Of a stretch of DNA of 64,000 nt, positions 23,895-32,914 are shown piece after piece; position 1 is the first letter of the stretch; each line of letters opens with the position of its first letter. The notes under the pieces were generated by a model that searched no databases, was not told where the DNA came from, and was given only the letters and a program-made list of their open reading frames with translations. A program made the position numbers and the translations under genes. The stretch comes from Leclercia sp. LSNIH1 (GTDB lineage Bacteria; Pseudomonadota; Gammaproteobacteria; Enterobacterales; Enterobacteriaceae). The stretch spans positions 4,278,001-4,342,000 of the forward strand of contig NZ_CP026167.1 in the NCBI RefSeq assembly GCF_002902985.1. Direction: 5' to 3'.

Positions 23895-25259
23895 TTAACG
23901 CTCGTGGAACGCCTCCGCTCTGGCGCGCAGAATCGGTTTCAGCAGATAGGCCATCACCGTTTTCTTACCGGTAATAATATCCACCGACGCCACCATTCCC
24001 GGAATAATTAACAGCGGCTTTTCATCCGTGCCGAGATGGTTTTTATCGGTGCGCAGGCGAATCACGTAAAAACTTTTCCCGTCTTTGTCGGTTACCGTAT
24101 CAGGGCTGATCTGCTCCAGCGTTCCCTTCAGGCCGCCATAGATGGTGTAGTCGTAGGCGGTGAACTTCACCGTTGCTTCCTGGCCCGGACGTAAAAACGC
24201 AATGTCCTGCGGGCGGATTTTGGCCTCCACCAGCAGCTTGTCGTCCAGCGGTACAATCTCCACCAGGTCGTTGCCCGGCTGGATCACGCCGCCGATGGTG
24301 TTGACCATCAGCTGTTGCACCACGCCGCGCACCGGCGAAGTGACCAGGGTACGGTTCACCCGGTCGGAAATCGCCTTGCCCGAGGCCTCTATCTTGCTGA
24401 GATCGGTTCGCGCCTCGTTGAGCTGCCCCAGCGCCTCGCTGCGATAACGCCCGCGCGTTTCGCTGACTTTGCTCTCAATCTCCTTGATGGCCGCTTCCGC
24501 CCGCGGGATGGCGAGTGTCACGGAGTCGAGCTGTCCCTGGGTTTCTACCACGCCACGACGCAGGCGGAGCACTTCGACTTTGGAGATCGCCCCTTTCGCC
24601 ACCAGCGGTTCAGACATGGCGACCTCCTGCTGTTGCAGCCCCAGGCTACGACGGTACTGGCTGGCCTTGCCCTGGAAGTCGAGCAGCTCCTGCTTCTTCT
24701 GGATAAGCTGTTCGTTGAGCCCCGCCAGTTCGCTCTGAATGCGTTTGTTTACGCTGGCGAAAAGCTCCATCTCACCGCTGGCGATCTCCGGCGCCTGCTT
24801 CACTATTTCCGGCGCCAGGGTCAGGGTTGTGGCATCGTTCAACTGCGCGGTCAGACGTTGGATGCGCGCCTGCAGCGCCAGCCGATCGGCCTCGCTCTCC
24901 CCGGCGTTGGAACGAAACTGAGTATCATCCAGGCGCAGCAGCGGCGCGCCGGCCTTCACCACCTCGCCTTCATGCACAAAGACCTCGGCGACGATCCCCC
25001 CTTCGAGGTTCTGCACTTTCTGCAGACGGGACGAGGGGATCGCCCGCCCTTCCCCGCGCGTCACTTCGTCAATACTGGCCAGCGATGCCCAGAGGATCAT
25101 GGCGATAAAGAAGGCGAAGATTGCCCACAGCGTGACGCGTACCACCCGGGGGGCATCATCCAGCAACGCTTTGTTGACCTCGTTGGTGGTAAACGGCGCG
25201 GGCTGTTTATCTCCTGACAGCCAGCTCATCAGGCGGCTAAGCATCTCAACGATTCGCAT
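23895..25259 (-). CDS. HlyD-family type I secretion adaptor (LapC-like)
   Basis: 454 residues. One inner-membrane helix (VTLWAIFAFFIAMILWASLA, residues about 42-62), a periplasmic biotinyl-lipoyl hairpin (GGIVAEVFVHEGEVVKAGA and the partner VNTIGGVIQPGNDLVEI), a long coiled coil between, and a C-terminal beta-barrel (PGQEATVKFTAYDYTIYGGLKG). It links the ABC exporter to an outer-membrane channel for export of RTX/large adhesins. It starts before the end of the upstream ABC gene (14-base overlap), so they form an operon. The exporter is truncated, so the adaptor is probably an orphan in this strain. Confidence 0.92.
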   Translation of the reverse strand: MRIVEMLSRLMSWLSGDKQPAPFTTNEVNKALLDDAPRVVRVTLWAIFAFFIAMILWASLASIDEVTRGEGRAIPSSRLQKVQNLEGGIVAEVFVHEGEVVKAGAPLLRLDDTQFRSNAGESEADRLALQARIQRLTAQLNDATTLTLAPEIVKQAPEIASGEMELFASVNKRIQSELAGLNEQLIQKKQELLDFQGKASQYRRSLGLQQQEVAMSEPLVAKGAISKVEVLRLRRGVVETQGQLDSVTLAIPRAEAAIKEIESKVSETRGRYRSEALGQLNEARTDLSKIEASGKAISDRVNRTLVTSPVRGVVQQLMVNTIGGVIQPGNDLVEIVPLDDKLLVEAKIRPQDIAFLRPGQEATVKFTAYDYTIYGGLKGTLEQISPDTVTDKDGKSFYVIRLRTDKNHLGTDEKPLLIIPGMVASVDIITGKKTVMAYLLKPILRARAEAFHER

Positions 25260-26700
25260 GAATTTGTCCCTTCTTCAGCGCACTCATGACGCTCTCTTTC
25301 GGGCCATCGGCAATGATTTTGCCGTTGTCGACAATAATCAGACGATCCACCAGCGTCAGCAGCGACGCACGATGGGTGACCATCAGCAGCGTTTTGTTGG
25401 CAATCACCGGTACGAGCGCCTTTTTGATCAAATCTTCGCTGGTGTTATCCATCGAACTGGTGGGTTCGTCCATTAACAACACCGGCGGGTCGAGCAGTAG
25501 CGCCCGCGCCAGGGCGACAGCCTGCCGCTGGCCGCCGGAAAGGCTCATTCCCCGCTCACCCACCTGCATGTTGTAACCGGAGGGGTGACGACGGGCAAAC
25601 TCGTGCACCCCGGTCAGGGTAGCCACCCGCAGCATCGTCTCGTCATCAACGTAGCTGGCGCCATACACCAGGTTCTCCCGCAGGGTGCCGCTGAACAGAT
25701 GAATATCCTGCGGCGCGTAGCCGATGTTGTGCCGCAGGTCGTGAACATCGATCTGACGGGCATCGATGCCGTCGATCAGCACATTCCCGCTGTCCGGCTG
25801 GTAAAACCCGACCAGCAGTTTCGCCAGCGAGCTTTTCCCGGACCCACTGCGGCCGATGATCCCCACCTTCTCCCCGGGCTGGATCGTCAGCGAGACGTTG
25901 CTGAGCGAGGCATACTGATTGCCGGGATAGATAAAGGTCACATCGCGCAGCTCAATGGCGCCGGAGAGGGTTTCCCGCTTCAGCGGCACTTCGTCGTCCT
26001 GCACCTCCTGCTCAAGATCCATCATCCGGTCGATGGTGGCCTTGGTCATTCGCGCACGCTGGTAGCGGGTGATGAGGCTACACAGCTGGCCGATGGGCAT
26101 CATGGCGCGACGGTGCAGCAGATAGCAGGCAATCAGCCCGCCCATGCTCAGGTTGCCGCCGATAATGATGTAGACCCCGGCCACGATCAGGGCCACGCCG
26201 CTGAACTGCTGCAGCCAGGCAGTAAAGTTCACCGCCACATAGGAGAGCGACTTCACCCGCAGTTCCAGCTTGCTCAGCTGACCGGTGAGGTGCTCCCACT
26301 GATACTGACGCTCGCTCTGGGCGTTGTTGATTTTGATGGCATCCAGGCCGGTGAGTGTCTCCACCAGCATCGCCTGGCGTTCGTTGGAGAGCTGATAGGT
26401 CTTCCTGACCCGCGACATCAGCGGACGCTGGATCAACCAGTTCACCAGCAGCGCCAGCGGATAAGCGAGCAGCGGGATAAACACCAGCGGGCCGCCAATG
26501 ATGCCAATCACCAGCAGGATCAGCAGGGTAAAGGGGAGATCGATAAAGGCGGTCAGCGTCAGCGACGACAGAAAATCACGAATCGACTGGAACTCCTGGA
26601 AATTCTGCGCAAAGCTGCCCACCCGCTGCGGGCGGAGCTTCATCTTCATCCCCAGCAGCCGCTCGAACAGCGCCGAGGAGACCACGAGGTCGGTTTTTTT
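25246..26700 (-). pseudogene. Type I secretion ABC exporter, 5' part removed by ICE insertion
   Basis: Open from about 26700 leftward (GTG at 26685 begins the largest frame, but is not a natural start). Retained: part of the membrane domain (LFERLLGMKMKLRPQRVGSF, then six-helix remnant with LTAFIDLPFTLLIL) and a full nucleotide-binding domain (Walker A GRSGSGKSSL, signature LSGGQRQ, Walker B VLLMDEPTSSMD, H-loop). The missing N terminus would contain the C39-like domain and first helices, about 240 residues. The frame merges with ICE sequence at 26695-26710. The product resembles LapB/HlyB-type adhesin exporters. The 5' part should lie beyond the ICE. Confidence 0.85.
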
Positions 26701-26712
26701 GTTTCACGATGA
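26695..26712. other. Left junction of the ICE (attL-like)
   Basis: The chromosomal ABC gene stops matching its family at a run of seven Ts (26694-26700) followed by GTTTCACGATGACTCC. Tn4371-family ICEs are known to integrate at a T-rich 8-bp target near TTTTTCAT. The integrase gene begins 180 bases inside, as usual for the family. The exact core bases cannot be fixed without the other end. Confidence 0.7.
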
Positions 26713-26877
26713 CTCCAGCCCGGTAGTTCGCTGGACTGCGACGTAGCCCGATACAACAGGTTTATCAATAGCTTACGCGCGTCCATCATATGCCGGTGCT
26801 TTCTGAAACTTGACCCGGTTCTCCCTCGCGCCGCTCCTATCTGGCTCCTGGAATCCGGGTCGTTCCAAGGAGTCATC

Positions 26878-28077
26878 ATGGCAAAGATCAAGCTCACCAA
26901 GACCGCCGTAGAGTCGGCGCAACCCCAGGCGAAGGACATCGAACTACGGGATACCGTCGTGCCCGGCTTCCTTTGCAAGATTACCCCGACGGGACGCCGG
27001 GTGTTCATGCTCCAGTACCGCACGAACTCTGGCCAGCCCCGCAAGCCCTCGCTGGGACTCTACGGGGAGCTAACCGTCGAACAGGCGCGGGTCAAAGCGC
27101 AGGACTGGCTGGCCGAGGTTCGCCGGGGTGGTGATCCCGGCGGTGCCAAGGCCGAGGCGCGCAAGGCGCCCACGATGGCCGAGTTGTGCAAAAAGTTCAT
27201 GGAGGACTACTCCAAGAAGCGCAACAAGGTCAGCACGCAGGACGGCTACCAGGGCGTCATCGACCGCAACATCATCCCGCTGCTGGGCCGCAAGAAGGTG
27301 CATGACGTGAAGCGGCCCGACATTGCGGGGCTCATGGAAAAGCTGGCCTACAAGCCGACCGAGGCCAACAAGACCTTCGGCGTGCTGCGCAAGATGTTCA
27401 ACTTGGCCGAAGTCTGGGGCTTCCGCCCGGACGGTACGAATCCGTGCCGCCACGTCCCGATGTACCCGCCGGGCAAGGAAACCCGGCTCATCGTGGACGA
27501 GGAAATGGTGCGGATCTTCCGCCAGTTGGAGAAACTGGAGGCGGAGGGGCTGGAGAACTACGTCATCCCGTTGGCGATCCGGCTGCAATTCGAGTTTGCG
27601 GCGCGGCGCTCCGAAATCTGCCCGCTCGAATGGAGCTGGCTGGACTTCGAGAACCGGCGCGTGGTGTGGCCCGACAGCAAGGTTGGCGGCATTTCCAAGC
27701 CCATGAGCGAGGAAGCCTATCGGCTGCTTTCGACGGCGCCGCGTCTGGAAGGCTGCCCTTACGTCCTGCCGTCGCCGAACGACCCGGCCAAGCACCTGAC
27801 CTTTGGCGAGCACTATGGCGGCTGGTGCCGGACGCTCAAGGCCGCCAGCGTGCCGCACGTAGGCACGCACGGCATCCGTCATCGCTCGACCACCGACATT
27901 GCCAATTCCGGTGTGCCGACCAAAGTGGGAATGAAGCTGACGGGCCACAAGACCGTGGCGATGTTCATGCACTACGTCCACACCGAGGACAAGCCGGTGC
28001 GCGAGGCGGCCGAGCTGGTGGCCAGCCGCCGCCAAGCCATCACGGGCGCGCGGCAGCTTGCGGAGGCGGTGGCATGA
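26878..28077 (+). CDS. int: Tyrosine integrase of a Tn4371-family ICE
   Basis: 399 residues. N-terminal arm-binding DUF4102-like domain (VVPGFLCKITPTGRRVFMLQYR), SAM-like core-binding domain (TMAELCKKFMEDYSKKRNKVS), and catalytic domain with Arg243 (AARRSEI), H331-x-x-R334 (HGIRHR), His357 (LTGHK) and Tyr366 (MHYVH). It integrates and, with a directionality factor, excises the ICE. AAGGAG precedes the ATG by 7 bases. Its stop overlaps the next start (ATGA). Confidence 0.95.
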   Translation: MAKIKLTKTAVESAQPQAKDIELRDTVVPGFLCKITPTGRRVFMLQYRTNSGQPRKPSLGLYGELTVEQARVKAQDWLAEVRRGGDPGGAKAEARKAPTMAELCKKFMEDYSKKRNKVSTQDGYQGVIDRNIIPLLGRKKVHDVKRPDIAGLMEKLAYKPTEANKTFGVLRKMFNLAEVWGFRPDGTNPCRHVPMYPPGKETRLIVDEEMVRIFRQLEKLEAEGLENYVIPLAIRLQFEFAARRSEICPLEWSWLDFENRRVVWPDSKVGGISKPMSEEAYRLLSTAPRLEGCPYVLPSPNDPAKHLTFGEHYGGWCRTLKAASVPHVGTHGIRHRSTTDIANSGVPTKVGMKLTGHKTVAMFMHYVHTEDKPVREAAELVASRRQAITGARQLAEAVA

Positions 28078-29138
28078 ACGGGCGCCGGCCATCAGCAGCA
28101 TCGCTCGCAGCGCCCGCGGCGCTGCTGGGCGACATTCGGGCACTGATCGAGGCGGCGCGCAAGCGCGCCGCCTCGACGGTGAATAGCGAGCTTACGATGC
28201 TCTACTGGCGCATCGGCCAACGCATCCACACGCAGGTCTTGGACAGGCGCCGGGGCGCCTACGGCAAGGAAGTTCTGCCCACCTTGGCTGCGCAGTTGGT
28301 GGAGGAGTACGGCAGCAGCTTTGCAGAGCAGAACTTGCGCCGCATGGTGCAGTTCGCCGCCACCTTCCCCGACGAGCGAATTCTCGTATCACTGATACGA
28401 GAATTGAGCTGGACGCACTTCATCGCCCTGATGCCGCTGAAAGACCCGCTCCAGCGGGACTACTACGCACAGATGGCCAGCACCCAACGCTGGAGCGTGC
28501 GGACGCTGCGCGAGCGTATCGACTCGATGCTGTACGAGCGCACGGCGCTTTCCCAAAAGCCGGAAGAAACCATAGCGCAGGAGTTGGCGACCCTGCGCGA
28601 TGCGCAGCGCATGTCGCCGGCCCTGGTCATGCGCGACCCGTACATCCTCGACTTCCTGGGCCTGCGGGACACTTGGCAGGAAGGCGACTTGGAAGCGGCG
28701 ATCATCCGTGAAATGGAGTCCTTCCTGCTGGAGCTGGGCGCGGGCTTCTCATTCGTCGCCCGGCAGAAGCGCATTCCGATCGACGACGAGGATTTCCACC
28801 TTGACCTTCTGTTCTACAACCGCAAGCTGCGGCGGCTGGTTGCGGTGGAGTTGAAGGTAGGTGACTTCAAGGCGGCCTACAAAGGGCAGATGGAGCTTTA
28901 CCTTCGGTGGCTAGACAAGCACGAACGGGAGCCGGAGGAAGCCTCGCCGCTCGGGATCATCCTTTGCACCGGCAAGAAGCGCGAGCAGATCGAATTGCTG
29001 GAGCTGGACAAGTCCGGCATCCACGTTGCCGAGTATCTGACCGCCTTGCCGCCGAGGGGCGTGCTGGTGGAGCGGCTGCAACAGGCAACGCAACGGGCGC
29101 AGTTGCAAATCGAGCAGCGCAAGACGGACAACGAGTAG
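28074..29138 (+). CDS. DUF1016 (YhcG-like) PDDEXK nuclease
   Basis: 354 residues. N-terminal DUF1016 domain (LYWRIGQRIHTQVL, EEYGSSFAEQNLRRMVQFA, SWTHFIALMPLKD) and C-terminal PDDEXK-like fold with D...ExK motif (FHLDLLFYNRKLRRLVAVELKVGDF). These YhcG-type proteins are predicted DNases, associated with mobile elements and proposed as defence or toxin-like factors. Start overlaps the int stop, so it is co-expressed. No companion gene immediately follows. Confidence 0.88.
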   Translation: MNGRRPSAASLAAPAALLGDIRALIEAARKRAASTVNSELTMLYWRIGQRIHTQVLDRRRGAYGKEVLPTLAAQLVEEYGSSFAEQNLRRMVQFAATFPDERILVSLIRELSWTHFIALMPLKDPLQRDYYAQMASTQRWSVRTLRERIDSMLYERTALSQKPEETIAQELATLRDAQRMSPALVMRDPYILDFLGLRDTWQEGDLEAAIIREMESFLLELGAGFSFVARQKRIPIDDEDFHLDLLFYNRKLRRLVAVELKVGDFKAAYKGQMELYLRWLDKHEREPEEASPLGIILCTGKKREQIELLELDKSGIHVAEYLTALPPRGVLVERLQQATQRAQLQIEQRKTDNE

Positions 29139-29489
29139 TCCTGTCCCAAGCAGTCGGGCGTCCCGGCGTGCCGCCGTCGCGCTGTCGTGCTGCGCATCGA
29201 GCTTCGCTGCGCGAGTCTCGCCCCTGTCGGGCTTCCATCACTGACGCCTCCGTCCCGGCTCGTTGATCCGGGCCTGCGCGCTCCGCTTGCCAAAAATCGA
29301 CTCTGTGCAGTGGGCGGGTGTGGGCGGTCTTGCTGTTCCCTTCACCGTATCACGGCGTTCTCGCCGTCAAGGGCGGCGCGCGCCATGCGCGCTTGCGTCC
29401 TGGCGGCCGTCTGCGACCCCTGACTGCTTGCGCTGCGCCGTGCTGCCGCCGGTTCCGGGCAATTCCGCCCGAGCAACCGGAGCACGATC
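29139..29489. other. GC-rich spacer with a repeated module
   Basis: 350 bases without a convincing gene. 29231-29290 resembles a stretch at 32513-32576 and, more weakly, 37480-37535 (shared core CTGACGCCT, then CGGGCCTGCGCGCTCCGCTTGC). All frames are partly open because of high GC, not because of coding. Confidence 0.5.
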
Positions 29490-29999
29490 ATGTCGCAACT
29501 GTCCTTTCCCTCGTTCGATTCCTGTCTGCTGGTGCGCGACGCGCACGGGCGCTATCTACCGGCATCGGCCGACGACATTCTGGAAGCTGCGCGCCAGGTC
29601 ATTGACCGGAAAATGCAGCGCGGAGCAGAGTTCACTTCGCCGGCGGCGGTCAAGGAATACTTGCGTACAAAGTTGGCCAGCTTCGAGCATGAGGTGTTCG
29701 TAGTGCTGTTCATGGATACGCGCCATCGTCTGATCGAATACAGGGAGATGTTCCACGGCACTATTGACGGTGCGTCGGTGTATCCGCGCGAAGTGGTCAA
29801 GGAGGCGCTGCGGCTCAATGCGGCGGCGGTCGTCGTTTCGCACAACCATCCGAGCGGAAACCCCGAGCCGAGCGCGGCTGACCGGGCGCTGACCCAGCGG
29901 CTCAAGGAAGCGTTGGGTCTGGTGGACGTGCGCGTGCTCGATCACATCATCGTTGCGGGCAACGAAACGGCATCGTTCGCCGAGCATGGGCTGATCTAG
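29490..29999 (+). CDS. radC: RadC-family JAB-domain protein
   Basis: 169 residues, the DUF2466/RadC C-terminal domain alone (no UPF helix-hairpin-helix part). It has the JAMM metal motif HNHPSG..PS..D (VVVSHNHPSGNPEPSAADRA) and RVLDHIIVAG. RadC proteins of mobile elements are often near anti-restriction or defence genes; the enzymatic role is unsettled. Element-encoded RadC is a conserved member of the Tn4371 family, near int. Followed by a short GC hairpin and the convergent ATPase. Confidence 0.93.
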   Translation: MSQLSFPSFDSCLLVRDAHGRYLPASADDILEAARQVIDRKMQRGAEFTSPAAVKEYLRTKLASFEHEVFVVLFMDTRHRLIEYREMFHGTIDGASVYPREVVKEALRLNAAAVVVSHNHPSGNPEPSAADRALTQRLKEALGLVDVRVLDHIIVAGNETASFAEHGLI

Positions 30000-30065
30000 C
30001 CCAAGGGGCTTCGGCCCCTTTTTGCTGCGCCTGGTGGCATAGCTATGGCCCTCGCGGCCTGATGC

Positions 30066-32369
30066 TCAGGCCGTCGCAACCTGAATCATCTCGTCGTAAT
30101 GTTTCTTGTCCACCTCTTCCAGCCACTGGAAGATGTTCCCGATGACGCTGTGGCTTTCGCCTGCCAAGTTTTCTGCGGATTCCTCTGTTATCTCAATAAC
30201 GTCGCTATGTGAATACTTATTGATAAAGCGGTAGATTTTTTCTTTAAGCTCTGGTGTCGTGATGGTGCAATCTTTTAGGCCAGCCTCCATCAATTGACTA
30301 ATGTCGCTTCGCCGCCTTGGATATTTGAAGGTAAAAAACGATTCAACAAGCTTTCGGGCGAGGTTGGCGGTCAAGAACGCCTCATCTCGATTGAGTGTCG
30401 TGTGCGCCCTATATTCGTAAAGCTTCTTGAAGATATAGTGGTACTCGGAACCGTAGTTCTTGAGTGAGTCGTCGGCATCCACAAGTAGGGAGTGACGAGG
30501 GGAGCCAGGTGGCGCATCCAGGCGATAAAAGAAGCAATTCTCGGCGTTGCCTTTTTTGACTCGATTCCTATTGGTGCCAGTGAACCAGTCTCTCACTAGC
30601 TTAAAGTAAGTGAAGTTGTGAGTCAGCACAAAAAGTTGCTTGGCTTCAGTGCATTGCGTTCTCAAAAACGAGTAGGCGTGAAACAAGTGATTAGAATCAA
30701 AGCTTGAGACCGGATCGTCAACGACGACGATCGTATCCTTGATGTTATTTCCATTTTCTTTGAGCTTCGTGATGAAATAGACAAATGCAATCGCAGTCTT
30801 CTCACCTTCGCTCAAATTCCCATCGTGCTCACCAACCCCGTTTCTGATGATCTCATAGCCTTTCTTCTTCTGATTGAAGTTCAGGCAAAGCTCAGAGCGG
30901 CCAATGAAGCGATGCAGGATGTCATTGAACTCCTTTGCCCCGACCGTTTCATTCGAGAGCGCCGCTTCTATGGCTCCGACCTCTAGACTAATTTTTTCAA
31001 TTTCCTTATGGTCGTTCTTTGCTTCTGACTCAAGGTCATTGCACTTCTTCTCACTTCCAGCATAGTCAAACTCTTGCACCTCAGCCGCAGCAAAGTGAAG
31101 CTCCAGTGCCACCTTGCTTTTTGAGGTCTCAGATTTGAAATTTGAAGTCTTATTGTTGTGCTTTCCAACGAGAGCAACAATCGACTTCAGGATGTCATTG
31201 AAATTGGTGACATCGTCTTCAACCACATCCGAGATCTGAATGTCTGTCTTCCCAGGGTCTGTGATCTTGGCCTTCAGGGCTTCCCGCCAGGCGTCCATTT
31301 GCTGGTCGATCTTTTCAGCAGCAGTTGCGTAGTCCTTTTGAAGCTTTTCTGCCTCGGCCGATAGTTCTTTATAAAACTCGGTCGATGCGGGAAACTGATT
31401 AGCTGGAGCGCCTTGAGATTCAATCCATGTCGCCGCATTCTGAAGTCGGCTCTGAAACTCCGTGAACTCCTTGCTGAAGTGGGCAGCAAGCGCCTCGGCA
31501 CGAAGCTGGGCGAACGGAGAGCCGCAGAACTCGCAGGATTGCGAGTCGTGGTTTTTATGGATTTCCAAGCCTGCTTGAACCCATTCGCGGATGTCCGGGT
31601 TATCGGTAAGCCGCTGGATTGCTTGATTGACCGCCGTAGTCCCAATCAAATCTCTGATGCGGCCCGCCGCTTTCTTAAAGTAGTCCGGCTCAATGGCCGT
31701 TGAGGCGAAAGCAATGCTTGGAAGCTGATCTGGCTTGGCGGCATTCGTAAGGTCGATAACCCTCTCATCTGGAAGAACCGACTCCGCCTTGATAATTGTC
31801 TCGCCGTTATTCTGTATGAAGTTGGAGAGCTTGCGGCGGTCGTAATTCAAGTAATAACTGTCGCTCGTATCAATCGCCTGAAGTCCAAGCTTCATTTTCT
31901 TGGCAGCATTGGTCAGGAACTTCTCTAATGCCTCACGCTGCTTCTTGATATCGCTTTGCTTGTCGTCGTGAGCCTTCTTTTTCGACTGAAGCTCGCTCTT
32001 CAGCTTCTCCAGCTTCTGCAAGTCATCAATCTTCTCTTTCGCAATAAGAAGGATGCTCTTTACGGATTTGTCCCAATCAATGTTCTCATGCACGAAGCGT
32101 TGATTGAAAACATGAATATTCAATTGGGATGAGTGGAGTGTGGATTCCGTGATCGTTGAGCCATCCTCCAGAACTACTGAAAATTGGCCCGTGCTGAAGC
32201 GGGGAACCATCGAGCGAAGCTCAAAGCAAGAGAATAGATTCGATAACGTTGACTTGCCTGTTCCATTCCAACCATAGACCAGGTTGTACCGGCCGAACTT
32301 TTGGATCTTCGTTCCATTGAAGTCGCTGAAGATTCCGAACTGTTTGAGGCGGTTGATGCAGACAATCAT
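30066..32369 (-). CDS. AAA-family ATPase with zinc-hook (RloC/PrrC-like group)
   Basis: 767 residues from the ATG at 32369 (GGAG ahead by about 8 bases); a frame to 32522 is open but is spacer. Walker A is residues 33-41 (GWNGTGKST), Walker B near residue 550 (TIVVVDDPVSSFDSN), a long coiled coil between, and a CxxC zinc hook near residue 279-282 (SCEFCGSPF). This build matches AAA_13-type SMC-like ATPases such as RloC and PrrC, known phage-defence tRNA nucleases. The PrrC-like ACNase His/Arg/Glu motif was not clearly found in the C terminus, so its effector is uncertain. Gene orientation opposite to its neighbours suggests cargo. Confidence 0.8.
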   Translation of the reverse strand: MIVCINRLKQFGIFSDFNGTKIQKFGRYNLVYGWNGTGKSTLSNLFSCFELRSMVPRFSTGQFSVVLEDGSTITESTLHSSQLNIHVFNQRFVHENIDWDKSVKSILLIAKEKIDDLQKLEKLKSELQSKKKAHDDKQSDIKKQREALEKFLTNAAKKMKLGLQAIDTSDSYYLNYDRRKLSNFIQNNGETIIKAESVLPDERVIDLTNAAKPDQLPSIAFASTAIEPDYFKKAAGRIRDLIGTTAVNQAIQRLTDNPDIREWVQAGLEIHKNHDSQSCEFCGSPFAQLRAEALAAHFSKEFTEFQSRLQNAATWIESQGAPANQFPASTEFYKELSAEAEKLQKDYATAAEKIDQQMDAWREALKAKITDPGKTDIQISDVVEDDVTNFNDILKSIVALVGKHNNKTSNFKSETSKSKVALELHFAAAEVQEFDYAGSEKKCNDLESEAKNDHKEIEKISLEVGAIEAALSNETVGAKEFNDILHRFIGRSELCLNFNQKKKGYEIIRNGVGEHDGNLSEGEKTAIAFVYFITKLKENGNNIKDTIVVVDDPVSSFDSNHLFHAYSFLRTQCTEAKQLFVLTHNFTYFKLVRDWFTGTNRNRVKKGNAENCFFYRLDAPPGSPRHSLLVDADDSLKNYGSEYHYIFKKLYEYRAHTTLNRDEAFLTANLARKLVESFFTFKYPRRRSDISQLMEAGLKDCTITTPELKEKIYRFINKYSHSDVIEITEESAENLAGESHSVIGNIFQWLEEVDKKHYDEMIQVATA

Positions 32370-32914
32370 CTCTAGATCTCCGTGTTCTTGCTTTCCCATC
32401 ATTAGCTTGCGAAACAAATGGTAAACGAAGAGTCCTCTTGCGTCTCCGCTTCGCGGATCGCGCTGCTCCAGGTTCGCTAGTCGCTCATCCCTGGCGGGAC
32501 TGGCTTCGCCAGCCTTCCGCATCGCTGACGCCTACGGCCCGGCTTCCAGCTTCGGGCCTGCGCGCTTCGCTTGCGTGCGGTCAGCACAAAGGGATGGCCG
32601 TTGCCTTGTCCAGCCGTCTCCCCTGACTTCATCACCTTACCCGCGACCGTAGCCCGCGCCCGTGTGCCGTCAAGGCGCGCAGGGCCGTGTCCTCGGCTGC
32701 GCCTGCGGGCCGCACCCACCCTGCGCTTGGCTCCTTGACGGCCCCCGTCCGCGCGCTCCTTTGGCCGCGGGCGATGAACTCAGGAAAGACGGTGGCAACA
32801 GGGCCAACCGGGTTCCTCGTGCCGACCGCACCAAACAGCCGAAAGGCTGGGCTCCGAATCTAGAAATCCGGTGTGCGGTGTGAACAGCAAACCTCTTTTG
32901 TCAGGAGAAAGACC
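32370..32914. other. GC-rich spacer, promoter of DUF932 gene likely inside
   Basis: 545 bases. 32513-32576 is homologous to the module in the 29139 spacer. The part from 32640 to 32860 is high GC and shows no coding pattern. AGGAG at 32903-32907 belongs to the next gene. Confidence 0.5.

Noticed and set aside
24315..25217. 300-codon plus-strand frame opposite the HlyD gene
   Set aside because: It is the antisense shadow of a clear HlyD-family gene; the high GC content leaves the opposite strand open.
25585..26712. 375-codon plus-strand frame opposite the ABC gene
   Set aside because: Antisense shadow of the Walker-containing ABC gene, His/Gln-rich composition as expected for antisense frames.
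32370..32522. N-terminal extension of the AAA ATPase
   Set aside because: The extension lies in the repeated spacer module and has no homology to ATPase N termini; GGAG supports the start at 32369.
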